DNA of 23,385 nt, from positions 1 through 23,385 of the forward strand of contig JBMOJH010000049.1 in the NCBI GenBank assembly GCA_049316905.1, in the 5' to 3' direction. Position numbers and translations under genes: made by a program. The notes below the pieces were generated by a model. That model ran no database searches, was not told the origin of the DNA, and saw only the letters and a list, made by a program, of their open reading frames with translations. Shown in pieces: positions 1 to 6,168 of the stretch. How positions within the stretch are numbered: the stretch's first letter is position 1; every line of letters begins with the position of its first letter. The stretch is from CAIPVR01 sp049316905. GTDB lineage: Bacteria > Actinomycetota > Acidimicrobiia > Acidimicrobiales > Microtrichaceae.

Positions 1-18
1 CCGGGCCCTCGGGCCCGG
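1..18 (-). terminator. GC-rich hairpin downstream of the nitronate monooxygenase gene
   Basis: A perfect inverted repeat, CCGGGCCC then TC then GGGCCCGG, lies 41 bases beyond the stop codon of the minus-strand nitronate monooxygenase gene. With a 4-base loop it forms a 7-bp all-GC stem. There is no T-tract, which is common for actinobacterial terminators. The window edge prevents seeing what follows, so the role is inferred from position only. Confidence 0.4.
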
Positions 19-59
19 CCCCCGCCGGAGATCACTCAGGGGCGCCAACGCGCCGCGGG

Positions 60-1196
60 TCAGCCCGCGGCGGCGGCCTCGTTCAGGGCGTCGAGGTGCG
101 AGGTGGCCTCGAGGTACTCGTTGACCCACCGCTCGATGACGGCGGAGGTCTTCTCGACCTTCTCGAACTGCCCGACGACCTGGCCGACCGGGTTGAACGC
201 CACGTCGACGGTCTGGTCCGGCCACTTGTGGGTGGCGGCCACGGCCACCCCGGAGACCATGTACTGCAGCGGCATGCCCAACGGGTCGGGCGAGTCCGGG
301 GCCTCCCAGGCCTCGGTCCAGTCGTTGCGCAGCATGCGGCAGGGCTTGCCGGTGAAGGACCGGGAGCGCACCGTGTCACGCGAGCCGGCGTCGATGTACG
401 CCTGCTGCTGGACCGGGGTGTTCTCGGCCTCCTCGACCATCAGCCACTGCGAGCCGGACCACGCCCCCTGGCAACCGAGCGCGAGCGCTGCGGCGATCTG
501 TTCGCCGGAGCCGATGCCGCCGGCGGCGAGCACCGGGCGGGGCGCCACGGCCTTCACGACCTGGGGCCACAGCACGATCGAGCCGACCTCGCCGCAGTGG
601 CCGCCGCCCTCGCCGCCCTGGGCGATGATGATGTCCACGTCGGCCTCGGCGTGCTTGAGCGCCTGGTAGGGCGACCCGCACAGCGCGGCCACCTTGCGGC
701 CCTCGGCGTGGATGTGGTCGATCATGTCCTTCGGCGGGGTGCCGAGGGCGTTGGCGATCAGGGTCATCTTGGGGTGCTGCAGGGCGATCTCGACCTGCGG
801 GGTGGCCGTGGCCTCGGTCCAGCCGAGCAGCTTGAGGGTGTTGTCGTCGTCCTCGGAGTCGATCGGCACGTCGTGGTCGAGCATCAGCTTCCGGGCGAAG
901 TCCAGGTGCTGCTGGGGGACCATGTCCTGGAGCATCTTGGTGAGCTCCTCGGTGGACATGTCGGCGTCCATGCCCTCGTACTTGTTGGGGATGACGATGT
1001 CGACGCCGTAGGGGTGGTCGCCGATGTGCTCGTCGATCCAGTTCAGCTCGATCTCGAGCTGCTCGGGCGAGAAGCCCACGGCGCCGAGCACGCCGAAGCC
1101 GCCCGCCTTGGACACGGCCACGACCACGTCGCGGCAGTGCGTGAAGGCGAAGATGGGGAACTCGATCCCCAGGTCGTCACAGAGCTGTGTGCGCAT
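60..1196 (-). CDS. Nitronate monooxygenase-like FMN enzyme (2-nitropropane dioxygenase family)
   Basis: This 378-residue protein has the FMN-dependent TIM-barrel pattern of nitronate monooxygenases, which oxidise alkyl nitronates with O2. Seen: an N-terminal FPIFAFTH strand near residues 13-20, the AGGFGVLG loop at 31-38, the glycine-rich GGEGGGHCG segment at 194-202 with His200 in the position of the family's catalytic base, and the AAGGIGSG phosphate-binding loop at 224-231. Length fits the family. It is the last gene of a tetR-P450-NMO operon, starting 12 bases after the P450 stop, with an AAAGGA ribosome site before the ATG. Many family members act as flavin oxidoreductases on unknown substrates, so true nitroalkane activity is not assured. 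The P450 partner suggests a small-molecule oxidation pathway. Family assignment is firm; substrate is unknown. Confidence 0.88.
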   Translation of the reverse strand: MRTQLCDDLGIEFPIFAFTHCRDVVVAVSKAGGFGVLGAVGFSPEQLEIELNWIDEHIGDHPYGVDIVIPNKYEGMDADMSTEELTKMLQDMVPQQHLDFARKLMLDHDVPIDSEDDDNTLKLLGWTEATATPQVEIALQHPKMTLIANALGTPPKDMIDHIHAEGRKVAALCGSPYQALKHAEADVDIIIAQGGEGGGHCGEVGSIVLWPQVVKAVAPRPVLAAGGIGSGEQIAAALALGCQGAWSGSQWLMVEEAENTPVQQQAYIDAGSRDTVRSRSFTGKPCRMLRNDWTEAWEAPDSPDPLGMPLQYMVSGVAVAATHKWPDQTVDVAFNPVGQVVGQFEKVEKTSAVIERWVNEYLEATSHLDALNEAAAAG

Positions 1197-1208
1197 CGGT
1201 GTTTCCTT

Positions 1209-2414
1209 TCACCACGTGACCGGCATCCGCTTGATGCCGTTGACGAAATCGCTGGTCAGCCGTTCCGGGGGTCCGGCCAGCCGGATGTTCGGGAGCCGCT
1301 CCACCACCTGACGCATGGTGGCCCGGATCTCGGCCCGGGCCAGGCTGGCGCCCAGGCAGTAGTGCACGCCACCGCCGCCGAAGGCGACGTGGTCGTTGGG
1401 CGTGCGGCCGACGTCGAAGGTGTGCGGGTCCTCGAACACGTCCTCGTCCCGGTTGGCCGAGGCGTAGTAGATCACGACCTTGTCGCCCTCGGCGATGGGC
1501 ACGCCGCCCAGTTCGGTGTCGCGGGCCGCGGTGCGTCGGAAGTTGTGGATGGAACTGCCCCACCGGAGCATCTCGTCCACCGCGGTGTCCCACAGCGAGG
1601 GATCGTCCCGCAGCCGCTGGGCCTGGTCGGGATGGTCCAGCAGGGCGAGGAGCGAGTGGTTGATCAGGTTGCGGGTGGTCTCGTTGCCGGCCACCACCAG
1701 GCTGATGAAGAACAGGTTCAGCTCGAGGTTGTCGAGCCGCTCCCCGTCGAGCTCCGCCTCGACCAGCGCCGTCATGAGGTCGTCCCGCGGGTTCACCCGG
1801 CGGTCCTCGGCCACGGCGTCGCACAGGGCGTAGATCTCACCCGACGCCGCGGCGGCGTCCACGCCGGCGAACTCCGGGTCGTCCCGCGAGCCGATCAGGT
1901 CGTTGGAGATCTCGAACATCCGCGGCCACTGCTCGGGCTCGAGGCCGATCATCTCGCAGATCATCTGGACCGGGACCTGGGCGGCGACGTCCTCCACGAA
2001 CTCGCAACCGCCGCGGTCGACCACCCCGTCGATGACGGCCTCGGCCCGCCGGTCGATCTCGGCCACCAGCCGGGCGATCATCCGGGGCGTGAAGGCCTTG
2101 GACACCAGCCGCCGGGCCCGGTTGTGGCGGGGCGGGTCCATGTTGAGGATGGACAGCCGGAGCTGGGCGAGCGCCTCCTCGTCCTGGGTGGGGATGAAGG
2201 TGGCGCCCAGCTCGCTCGAGAACGTCTCCCAGTCGTGGCTCACGGCCCGGACATCCGCGTGCCGGGTGACGGCCCAGAAGCCGGGACCATCGGGCTCCGG
2301 GTGCCAGTAGACGGGGGCCTCGCGACGGAGGCGGTCGAACTGGTCGTGGGGCACGCCCCGCCCCCAGGTGTCGGCCAGCAGGTCGATGCCGTCGAGGTCG
2401 GCGGTCACGGTCAT
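1209..2414 (-). CDS. Cytochrome P450
   Basis: A complete 401-residue soluble bacterial P450, a heme-thiolate monooxygenase needing a ferredoxin and reductase that are not encoded in this window. Seen: DPPRHNRARRLVSKAFTP at residues 93-110 (C-helix heme contact region), I-helix AGNETT at 242-247 with the oxygen-activating Thr pair, the ExxR motif at Glu281-Arg284, and the heme loop FGGGGVHYCLG at 345-355 with ligand Cys353. The general look resembles the actinobacterial CYP124/125/142-type enzymes that hydroxylate steroid or terpenoid chains, but the substrate cannot be told from sequence. The ATG overlaps the TetR stop codon (ATGA), and GAGGAG lies upstream, so expression is coupled to the regulator. 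The nitronate monooxygenase-like gene follows 12 bases downstream. Confidence 0.96.
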   Translation of the reverse strand: MTVTADLDGIDLLADTWGRGVPHDQFDRLRREAPVYWHPEPDGPGFWAVTRHADVRAVSHDWETFSSELGATFIPTQDEEALAQLRLSILNMDPPRHNRARRLVSKAFTPRMIARLVAEIDRRAEAVIDGVVDRGGCEFVEDVAAQVPVQMICEMIGLEPEQWPRMFEISNDLIGSRDDPEFAGVDAAAASGEIYALCDAVAEDRRVNPRDDLMTALVEAELDGERLDNLELNLFFISLVVAGNETTRNLINHSLLALLDHPDQAQRLRDDPSLWDTAVDEMLRWGSSIHNFRRTAARDTELGGVPIAEGDKVVIYYASANRDEDVFEDPHTFDVGRTPNDHVAFGGGGVHYCLGASLARAEIRATMRQVVERLPNIRLAGPPERLTSDFVNGIKRMPVTW

Positions 2415-2998
2415 GGGCGGAGGGCTCCTCGTTCGGTGCCGGCGAGGACCCCGCGGAGGGACTCGATGGCGAGGTCGTCGGTGACGGCGTCGGGGTCGAT
2501 GCGGCGCATCATCTCGAGGCCGAACAGCAGGCCGATGACCACCGGGCCGAGCTCGTCGGAGCCGTCGTCGGGCTGGCCGGCGGCACGGAGGATGCCGTGC
2601 CAGGCGGCCCGGTACCGGGCCGCAAGGTGCTCACGGGCCCCCGGGGTGCGCGCCGCGTAGGTCCACAGCTCGTGCTCGAGGGCGATCCAGTTGCCGTCGC
2701 CGGCCACCGGGGAGGACACGTTGCGCCACAGCACTCCGAGGCGCTCGTCCACGGTGGTGGCCCCGGACAGCTCGGCACCCACCACCACCGCCGCGTCGCC
2801 CACCCAGCCGTCGAGCAGGGCGAAGAGCAGGCCGTCCTTGCCGCCGAAGTGGTCGTACACCGCACCCGAGGTGCGGTCGGCCCGCTCGGCGATGGCGTCG
2901 ATGGAGGCGCCGTCCACGCCCCGCTCGGCGAAGAGCTCGGCCGCGGCGTCGAGCAGCCGCCGCCGGGTCTCGGCCCGTCGCTCCGCCTGGGTCGCCAT
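2411..2998 (-). CDS. TetR family transcriptional regulator
   Basis: A 195-residue TetR repressor. The N-terminal helix-turn-helix spans about residues 10-55, with the typical run of ETRRRLLDAAAELFAERG, a DAIAERAD segment, then SGAVYDHFGGKDGLLFALL. The rest is an alpha-helical ligand domain of normal length. The open frame extends upstream to 3121, but the ATG at 2998 begins the canonical TetR start and sits 6 bases after a -10-like TATGTT, so a leaderless transcript is likely. The stop overlaps the P450 start, making this the first gene of the regulator-P450-NMO operon. An inverted-repeat cluster upstream (3016-3039) is a natural autoregulatory site and could also control the divergent CrtC-like gene. 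The ligand is unknown. Confidence 0.94.
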   Translation of the reverse strand: MATQAERRAETRRRLLDAAAELFAERGVDGASIDAIAERADRTSGAVYDHFGGKDGLLFALLDGWVGDAAVVVGAELSGATTVDERLGVLWRNVSSPVAGDGNWIALEHELWTYAARTPGAREHLAARYRAAWHGILRAAGQPDDGSDELGPVVIGLLFGLEMMRRIDPDAVTDDLAIESLRGVLAGTERGALRP

Positions 2999-3004
2999 GG
3001 CCGA

Positions 3005-3010
3005 AACATA
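3005..3010 (-). promoter_or_regulatory. Candidate -10 box of the TetR operon (leaderless)
   Basis: Read on the minus strand, TATGTT ends 6 bases before the TetR ATG at 2998. This spacing places the transcription start at or next to the start codon, and no Shine-Dalgarno sequence is seen between. It is one of nine similarly spaced boxes in the window. Confidence 0.5.
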
Positions 3011-3015
3011 GGACC

Positions 3016-3039
3016 ACCGATGTATATCGGTCAACCGAT
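3016..3039. promoter_or_regulatory. Candidate TetR operator with three half-sites
   Basis: The half-site ACCGAT (3016-3021) is followed by GTAT, its exact complement ATCGGT (3026-3031), CA, and a third copy ACCGAT (3034-3039). This gives two overlapping inverted repeats with 4-base and 2-base spacers. It lies just upstream of the TetR -10 box, where a bound repressor would cover the -35 region, and about 70 bases before the divergent CrtC-like gene. It is unusually AT-containing for this window. Assignment to the adjacent TetR is inference from position. Confidence 0.6.
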
Positions 3040-3108
3040 GTGGGTCCCCTCCCCCGCACCCGGTCCGTTCCGCGCAAGTCGGCGTGGTCGGTGCCGATAG
3101 AGGGGGCG

Positions 3109-4800
3109 ATGGACTCCACACCCCGCACCAGTGACACGCTCGACGCCACGGGCGACCTGCCGGACGACGTCCTCCGCGACGCGGCCGGCCTGCTCGGCCT
3201 CACCGAGTTCGACCCCGCCCGGGTCGATCCCGGCACGCTCGCCACGCTCACGAGCCGGCGCAACAGCCCCGAACAGACGGCAGTACGGATGCGTCGCTAC
3301 CTGCACCACGTGATCGACCACCCGGTCAGCCACCTCGTGGACCGTCGGGACCTGTGGCGGGCCATGCTCGAGCACTGCGACTCGCTGACCCCGCTGCAGG
3401 CGTACACCATGCGGGACCTGATGGGCGCGGCGTCGAACGACGGCTACGCCCCCATCCCCGACGACGTGCGCATCCACCTCCCGCACGACGATCGGGTCGA
3501 CCTCGGCGCCCAGGTCGGCTGGCACTTCCTGGTCGGCAGCATGTGGGACGCCGAGGGCCAGGAGTACGGGATCGAGTTCATGCTGTTCGAGCGGGCGCTG
3601 TACCCGCCGGCGTTCGCCACCGAGGTCGGGCTGTCGCCGGTGGACAACCTCGCGGTCGAGGTGCAGTTCGCCATCAGCACCCGCGGCGACCGGCACCACC
3701 AGGCCGAGCCGCTCGTCGCCCTCGGCACGAGCGGCCTGATCCGCACGAACGCCTCACCGTTCTCCCTCAGCGTCGGCGTGAACTCGTTCACCTCCGACGG
3801 GGTCGCGGCACTGCTGCCCATGCGCGTCCGGGCCGCCGGCACCGATCGCGGTGGCGACCGACCGCTGGCGCTGGCCTGCGACCTCCAGCTGACCGGCGGC
3901 CGGGGTGTGCTCGAGCAGGGCGAGCACGGCGCCATGCCGTCGGTCGGTGGCCTCGGCACCATCTACTACTCGCTCCCCGCCATCTCGCTCGACGGGGACC
4001 GCAGCACGATCACCATCGACGGCCGGGAGATCCGGATCGTCCGCGGCGAGCTGTGGTTCGACCACCAGTGGGGCGCGCTGGCCGGCGTGTCGCCGCACGA
4101 GGTGCTGCGGGCCTCCCAGACCGTGGCGCCGCCCGAGCCCCCCGGCTGGGACTGGTTCATGACCCACCTGCCGCAGGACCGCCAGGTCACCGTGTTCGCC
4201 CAGCACGCCAGCGCGTTCTCGTCGTTCTACGGCTGCGCCGATGATGCACCGCCGCCCACGATGACCCGCCGCGTGAGCGGCACCTACATGGACGAGCACG
4301 GGGCGACCCGGATGGTGTGGGGCTCGGTCGTCGTGGACGACTGGGTGCAGGTCGACCACACCCCGGCCCCCGACCGGTACCCGGCCACCCACACGTGGCA
4401 TCCGAACCACTACCGGTTCCGCTTCGACGACCTCCCCGACGACATCGCCGAGTTCACCCTCACGCCGATCGTCGACGGCGGGCAGTCGGCCTTCTTCGCG
4501 AGCGGCATGCAGATCTGCGAGGGGGCGGTCGTGGTGCGGAACCCGGCCGGCGAGGACATCGGCCGCGGCTTCGCCGAGGCGGTGGCGTACTCCGACACGC
4601 TGAGGAACCGCCTGCGCCTCGCCGGCCTGCCGGACACCGACGAGATGGCGGCGCTGGCGGCGGATCCCACGCCGTCGGCGGAGTTGGTCGCGGCCAACGA
4701 GGCGTACGTGGCCGCGCACCAGGACGAGATGTCCGCGATCATCGCCCGCGCCCAGGGCCTCGGGTTCATGATCGACCCGAACCCGCCTGCCACCACCTGA
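3109..4800 (+). CDS. AttH/CrtC-like lipocalin-fold protein
   Basis: A 563-residue protein resembling the AttH/CrtC (hydroxyneurosporene synthase, carotenoid 1,2-hydratase) superfamily, which is built from two lipocalin-like barrels. Seen: WHFLVGSMWDAEGQEYGIEF at residues 138-157, matching the family's opening strand pair; GELWFDHQWG at 313-322, the signature Trp-x-Asp-His-x-Trp strand; and GWDWFMTHL at 346-354 in the second barrel. Residues 1-130 are a predicted helical, charged extension with no family match that I recognise. No signal peptide is visible, so it is probably cytoplasmic. The ATG at 3109 follows GAGGGGG and is preferred to an upstream in-frame ATG at 3040, which would place coding sequence at the TetR operator. 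It is divergent from the TetR-P450-NMO operon and may act on the same hydrophobic substrate. No catalytic role can be assigned. Confidence 0.75.
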   Translation: MDSTPRTSDTLDATGDLPDDVLRDAAGLLGLTEFDPARVDPGTLATLTSRRNSPEQTAVRMRRYLHHVIDHPVSHLVDRRDLWRAMLEHCDSLTPLQAYTMRDLMGAASNDGYAPIPDDVRIHLPHDDRVDLGAQVGWHFLVGSMWDAEGQEYGIEFMLFERALYPPAFATEVGLSPVDNLAVEVQFAISTRGDRHHQAEPLVALGTSGLIRTNASPFSLSVGVNSFTSDGVAALLPMRVRAAGTDRGGDRPLALACDLQLTGGRGVLEQGEHGAMPSVGGLGTIYYSLPAISLDGDRSTITIDGREIRIVRGELWFDHQWGALAGVSPHEVLRASQTVAPPEPPGWDWFMTHLPQDRQVTVFAQHASAFSSFYGCADDAPPPTMTRRVSGTYMDEHGATRMVWGSVVVDDWVQVDHTPAPDRYPATHTWHPNHYRFRFDDLPDDIAEFTLTPIVDGGQSAFFASGMQICEGAVVVRNPAGEDIGRGFAEAVAYSDTLRNRLRLAGLPDTDEMAALAADPTPSAELVAANEAYVAAHQDEMSAIIARAQGLGFMIDPNPPATT

Positions 4801-4874
4801 GCTCCCGGGCCGGCGCGGGGCGAGTGCTGACGGCGTTCGCTCGGCGGATCGCGCGGTCCGGTCCGGGGTGATCG

Positions 4875-4958
4875 TGCCCGGGGAGAGATTCGAACTCTCA
4901 CGCTCCGAAGAGCCGGGGGGTTTAAGCCCCCTGCGCCTGCCAGTTACGCCACCCGGGC
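4875..4958 (-). tRNA. tRNA-Leu, anticodon UAA
   Basis: On the minus strand an 84-base class II tRNA folds fully. The acceptor stem GCCCGGG pairs with CCCGGGC, followed by discriminator A. The anticodon stem is GGGGG/CCCCC around loop CTTAAAC, giving anticodon UAA. A long variable arm (GCTC, TTCG, GAGC) follows, then the T arm GAGAG-TTCGAAT-CTCTC. The long variable arm and A discriminator fit leucine. CCA is not encoded, because CGA follows the discriminator. It reads the rare leucine codon UUA, which I saw in no gene here by eye. Its Streptomyces counterpart is bldA. It lies 49 bases downstream of the vapC-like stop in the same direction. A CAGCAT box (4967-4972) 8 bases before the 5' end is a possible own promoter. 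Confidence 0.96.
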
Positions 4959-5007
4959 CGGCCGACATGCTGCCACCGGCGTGCCCGGACCCACGGGCGC
5001 CGCACCC

Positions 5008-5394
5008 TCAGGCGGGGGCGACCACCTCCACCAGTCGCGCGGCCGCACGGGCGAGACGGTGGTCGGTGGTGAACAGCGGAGCGCGGAGACCGTCGGCCAG
5101 AGCCACGTAGACCGCGTCGGCCACCGTCAGGTTGCGTCGGAGCTCCCACGCCCGGTCGACGAGTCCGAGCGCCGGGTGGCGGACGAGGCGCAGCGTCGCC
5201 AGGTCGGCGCGGGCACGGATCATCACCGCTCGCCATCGCCGACGGTCGGAGGACTCCAGGCGGCGCAGCGCACCGGTCACCTCGACGTCGAAGTGCGACG
5301 GGACGTGCAGGTCCTCGTTGCGCAGATGGATCGCGAGCTCCGGGCGGCCGAGCAGGAGGTCGACCGTCGCGGAGGCGTCAAGGACGAGCGCCAC
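5008..5394 (-). CDS. vapC: PIN-domain ribonuclease toxin (VapC-like)
   Basis: A 128-residue PIN-domain protein, the toxin half of a VapBC/FitAB-type module. These are Mg-dependent ribonucleases that cut tRNA or rRNA when freed from antitoxin. Seen: the N-terminal strand LVLDASATVDLL with Asp6, Glu38 in the DVEVTGALRR helix, Asp93 in TVADAVYVALA, and Asp111 in LFTTDHRLA, the expected four acidic metal ligands, so the active site looks intact. Start is the GTG at 5394: the open frame continues upstream, but there it runs in the antitoxin's alternative frame. The start overlaps the antitoxin's last 17 bases, typical of translational coupling. The target RNA is unknown. Confidence 0.9.
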   Translation of the reverse strand: MALVLDASATVDLLLGRPELAIHLRNEDLHVPSHFDVEVTGALRRLESSDRRRWRAVMIRARADLATLRLVRHPALGLVDRAWELRRNLTVADAVYVALADGLRAPLFTTDHRLARAAARLVEVVAPA

Positions 5395-5632
5395 GGGCCG
5401 GCCGCTCCTCCCCCGCGTCGCGTTCGGCGCGGACCAGCGCGGCACCGTCGACACCCGAGGGCGGCAGCAGGGCGAGCCGACCGAGGAGCTCCTCGTTGGC
5501 GTTGCGCAGGGCGACCACCTCGAGCTCACGGAGCACCGCGTCGGAGAGCGAGAGCCCGGCCGCTGCGGCCTGCCGCACGAGCGCGGCATGGACGTGGTCG
5601 GGCACGTTGCGGACCTGGATGACCTTGGCCAT
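5378..5632 (-). CDS. Ribbon-helix-helix antitoxin (FitA/VapB-like)
   Basis: An 84-residue protein beginning with the ribbon-helix-helix pattern of FitA-type antitoxins: a basic/hydrophobic strand MAKVIQVRNVP (1-11), helix VHAALVRQAAAAG (14-26), and LSLSDAVLRELE (27-38). These proteins dimerise to bind DNA through the strand, while the C-terminal tail (here residues 45-84, rich in Glu, Arg and Ala) wraps the PIN toxin. It is first in the operon and overlaps the toxin gene by 17 bases. The ATG at 5632 is chosen because it begins the family pattern and lies 6 bases after a TACCCT -10 box. A 19-bp palindrome immediately upstream of that box is the likely autorepression site. Confidence 0.88.
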   Translation of the reverse strand: MAKVIQVRNVPDHVHAALVRQAAAAGLSLSDAVLRELEVVALRNANEELLGRLALLPPSGVDGAALVRAERDAGEERPARGARP

Positions 5633-5638
5633 GCCCCG

Positions 5639-5644
5639 AGGGTA
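5639..5644 (-). promoter_or_regulatory. Candidate -10 box of the toxin-antitoxin operon (leaderless)
   Basis: Read on the minus strand, TACCCT ends 6 bases before the antitoxin ATG. The transcript would begin at the start codon. The palindromic operator abuts the box directly. Confidence 0.5.
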
Positions 5645-5663
5645 CACACCCAGTTTGGGTGTG
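5645..5663. promoter_or_regulatory. Palindromic operator of the toxin-antitoxin operon
   Basis: A perfect inverted repeat, CACACCCA then GTT then TGGGTGTG, with 8-bp arms and a 3-base spacer. It lies directly upstream of the TACCCT -10 box and 12 bases before the antitoxin ATG. Ribbon-helix-helix antitoxins usually bind such short palindromes in their own promoters, so autorepression by the VapBC-like complex is the natural inference. Confidence 0.7.
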
Positions 5664-5685
5664 GAGCCGGGTGGCCCGGGCGCGC

Positions 5686-6105
5686 TCACGCGACCGAGGC
5701 GTCGGACCCGCCGTGGGGCCGGGCAACCGGGCCCGGGGCGGCCGACGCCGTCGGGACCGGGCGCACCGGGGGTGCACCCTCGAGGGCGGTCCACGCGGCC
5801 CGGCGGAAGCGGTCGGCCGGCCGGCCCGACAGGCCGTTCGCAGCGACCACACCATCGATCACGTCGGCCTGCAGGGCGGCGACCGGCCGGCCGGCGAGGC
5901 GGACCGCCACCACCTGCGTGCCGTCGACCCGTCGGCGGAGGGTCCGGTCCACGCCCGGCAGTGACGGCGGCGACCGGAACACCGGCACCGCGAGGCCCCG
6001 ACGCCGGGCCTCCGAGGTGACCACCCGCACCACCTCCGCGAACCGGGCGGACGGGGCGCGCTCGGGTACGGGCCGCAGGGAGGGGGCGGGGCGGCGATCG
6101 GTCAC
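5686..6105 (-). CDS. Hypothetical protein, 139 residues
   Basis: A small unrecognised protein starting at a GTG 6 bases after a CAGGAT -10-like box. The core (about residues 20-110) reads as an alternating helix/strand domain: FAEVVRVVTSEARRRG helix, AVPVFRSPPSLPGVDRTLRRR, then strands TQVVAVRLAGRPVAALQADV and a helix with ADRFRRAAWTALEG. The tail (111-139) is Pro/Ala-rich and probably disordered. No signal peptide, membrane segment or cysteine is seen. The FRSPPSLPGVDRTLRR stretch looks constrained and could be an interaction site. It is transcribed alone, between the histidine kinase and the toxin-antitoxin pair. Coding is supported by the promoter spacing and by clean third-position GC bias. 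No function is proposed. Confidence 0.65.
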   Translation of the reverse strand: MTDRRPAPSLRPVPERAPSARFAEVVRVVTSEARRRGLAVPVFRSPPSLPGVDRTLRRRVDGTQVVAVRLAGRPVAALQADVIDGVVAANGLSGRPADRFRRAAWTALEGAPPVRPVPTASAAPGPVARPHGGSDASVA

Positions 6106-6111
6106 GGGACG

Positions 6112-6117
6112 ATCCTG
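6112..6117 (-). promoter_or_regulatory. Candidate -10 box of the 139-residue hypothetical gene
   Basis: Read on the minus strand, CAGGAT ends 6 bases before the GTG start at 6105, giving a likely leaderless transcript. The box keeps only the conserved second A and last T of the consensus. Confidence 0.4.
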
Positions 6118-6135
6118 TCGCCCGGGTGTGACAGC

Positions 6136-6154
6136 GGTCGTCCGACGACGGACC
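6136..6154 (-). terminator. Weak hairpin downstream of the histidine kinase gene
   Basis: GGTCGTC pairs with GAC-g-GACC across a 4-base loop, with one bulged G. It lies 15 bases past the kinase stop codon. It has no T-tract and only moderate stability, so termination is uncertain. Confidence 0.25.
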
Positions 6155-6168
6155 GGCGCGGCGAGGCC

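Noticed and set aside
96..2660. An 854-codon open frame on the plus strand opposite the P450, nitronate monooxygenase and TetR genes
   Set aside because: Its composition (runs of Val, Gly, His, Leu, Asp, Arg) is that of the antisense of high-GC genes, and the opposite strand carries three well-recognised proteins.
4875..4958. tRNA-Leu gene as an integration site for a mobile island
   Set aside because: No integrase gene and no repeat of the tRNA 3' end were found in the window, and the flanking genes have the same composition.
3754..4968. A 404-codon minus-strand open frame opposite the CrtC-like gene
   Set aside because: It spans the tRNA-Leu gene and lacks any recognisable domain; the plus-strand gene accounts for the open frame.
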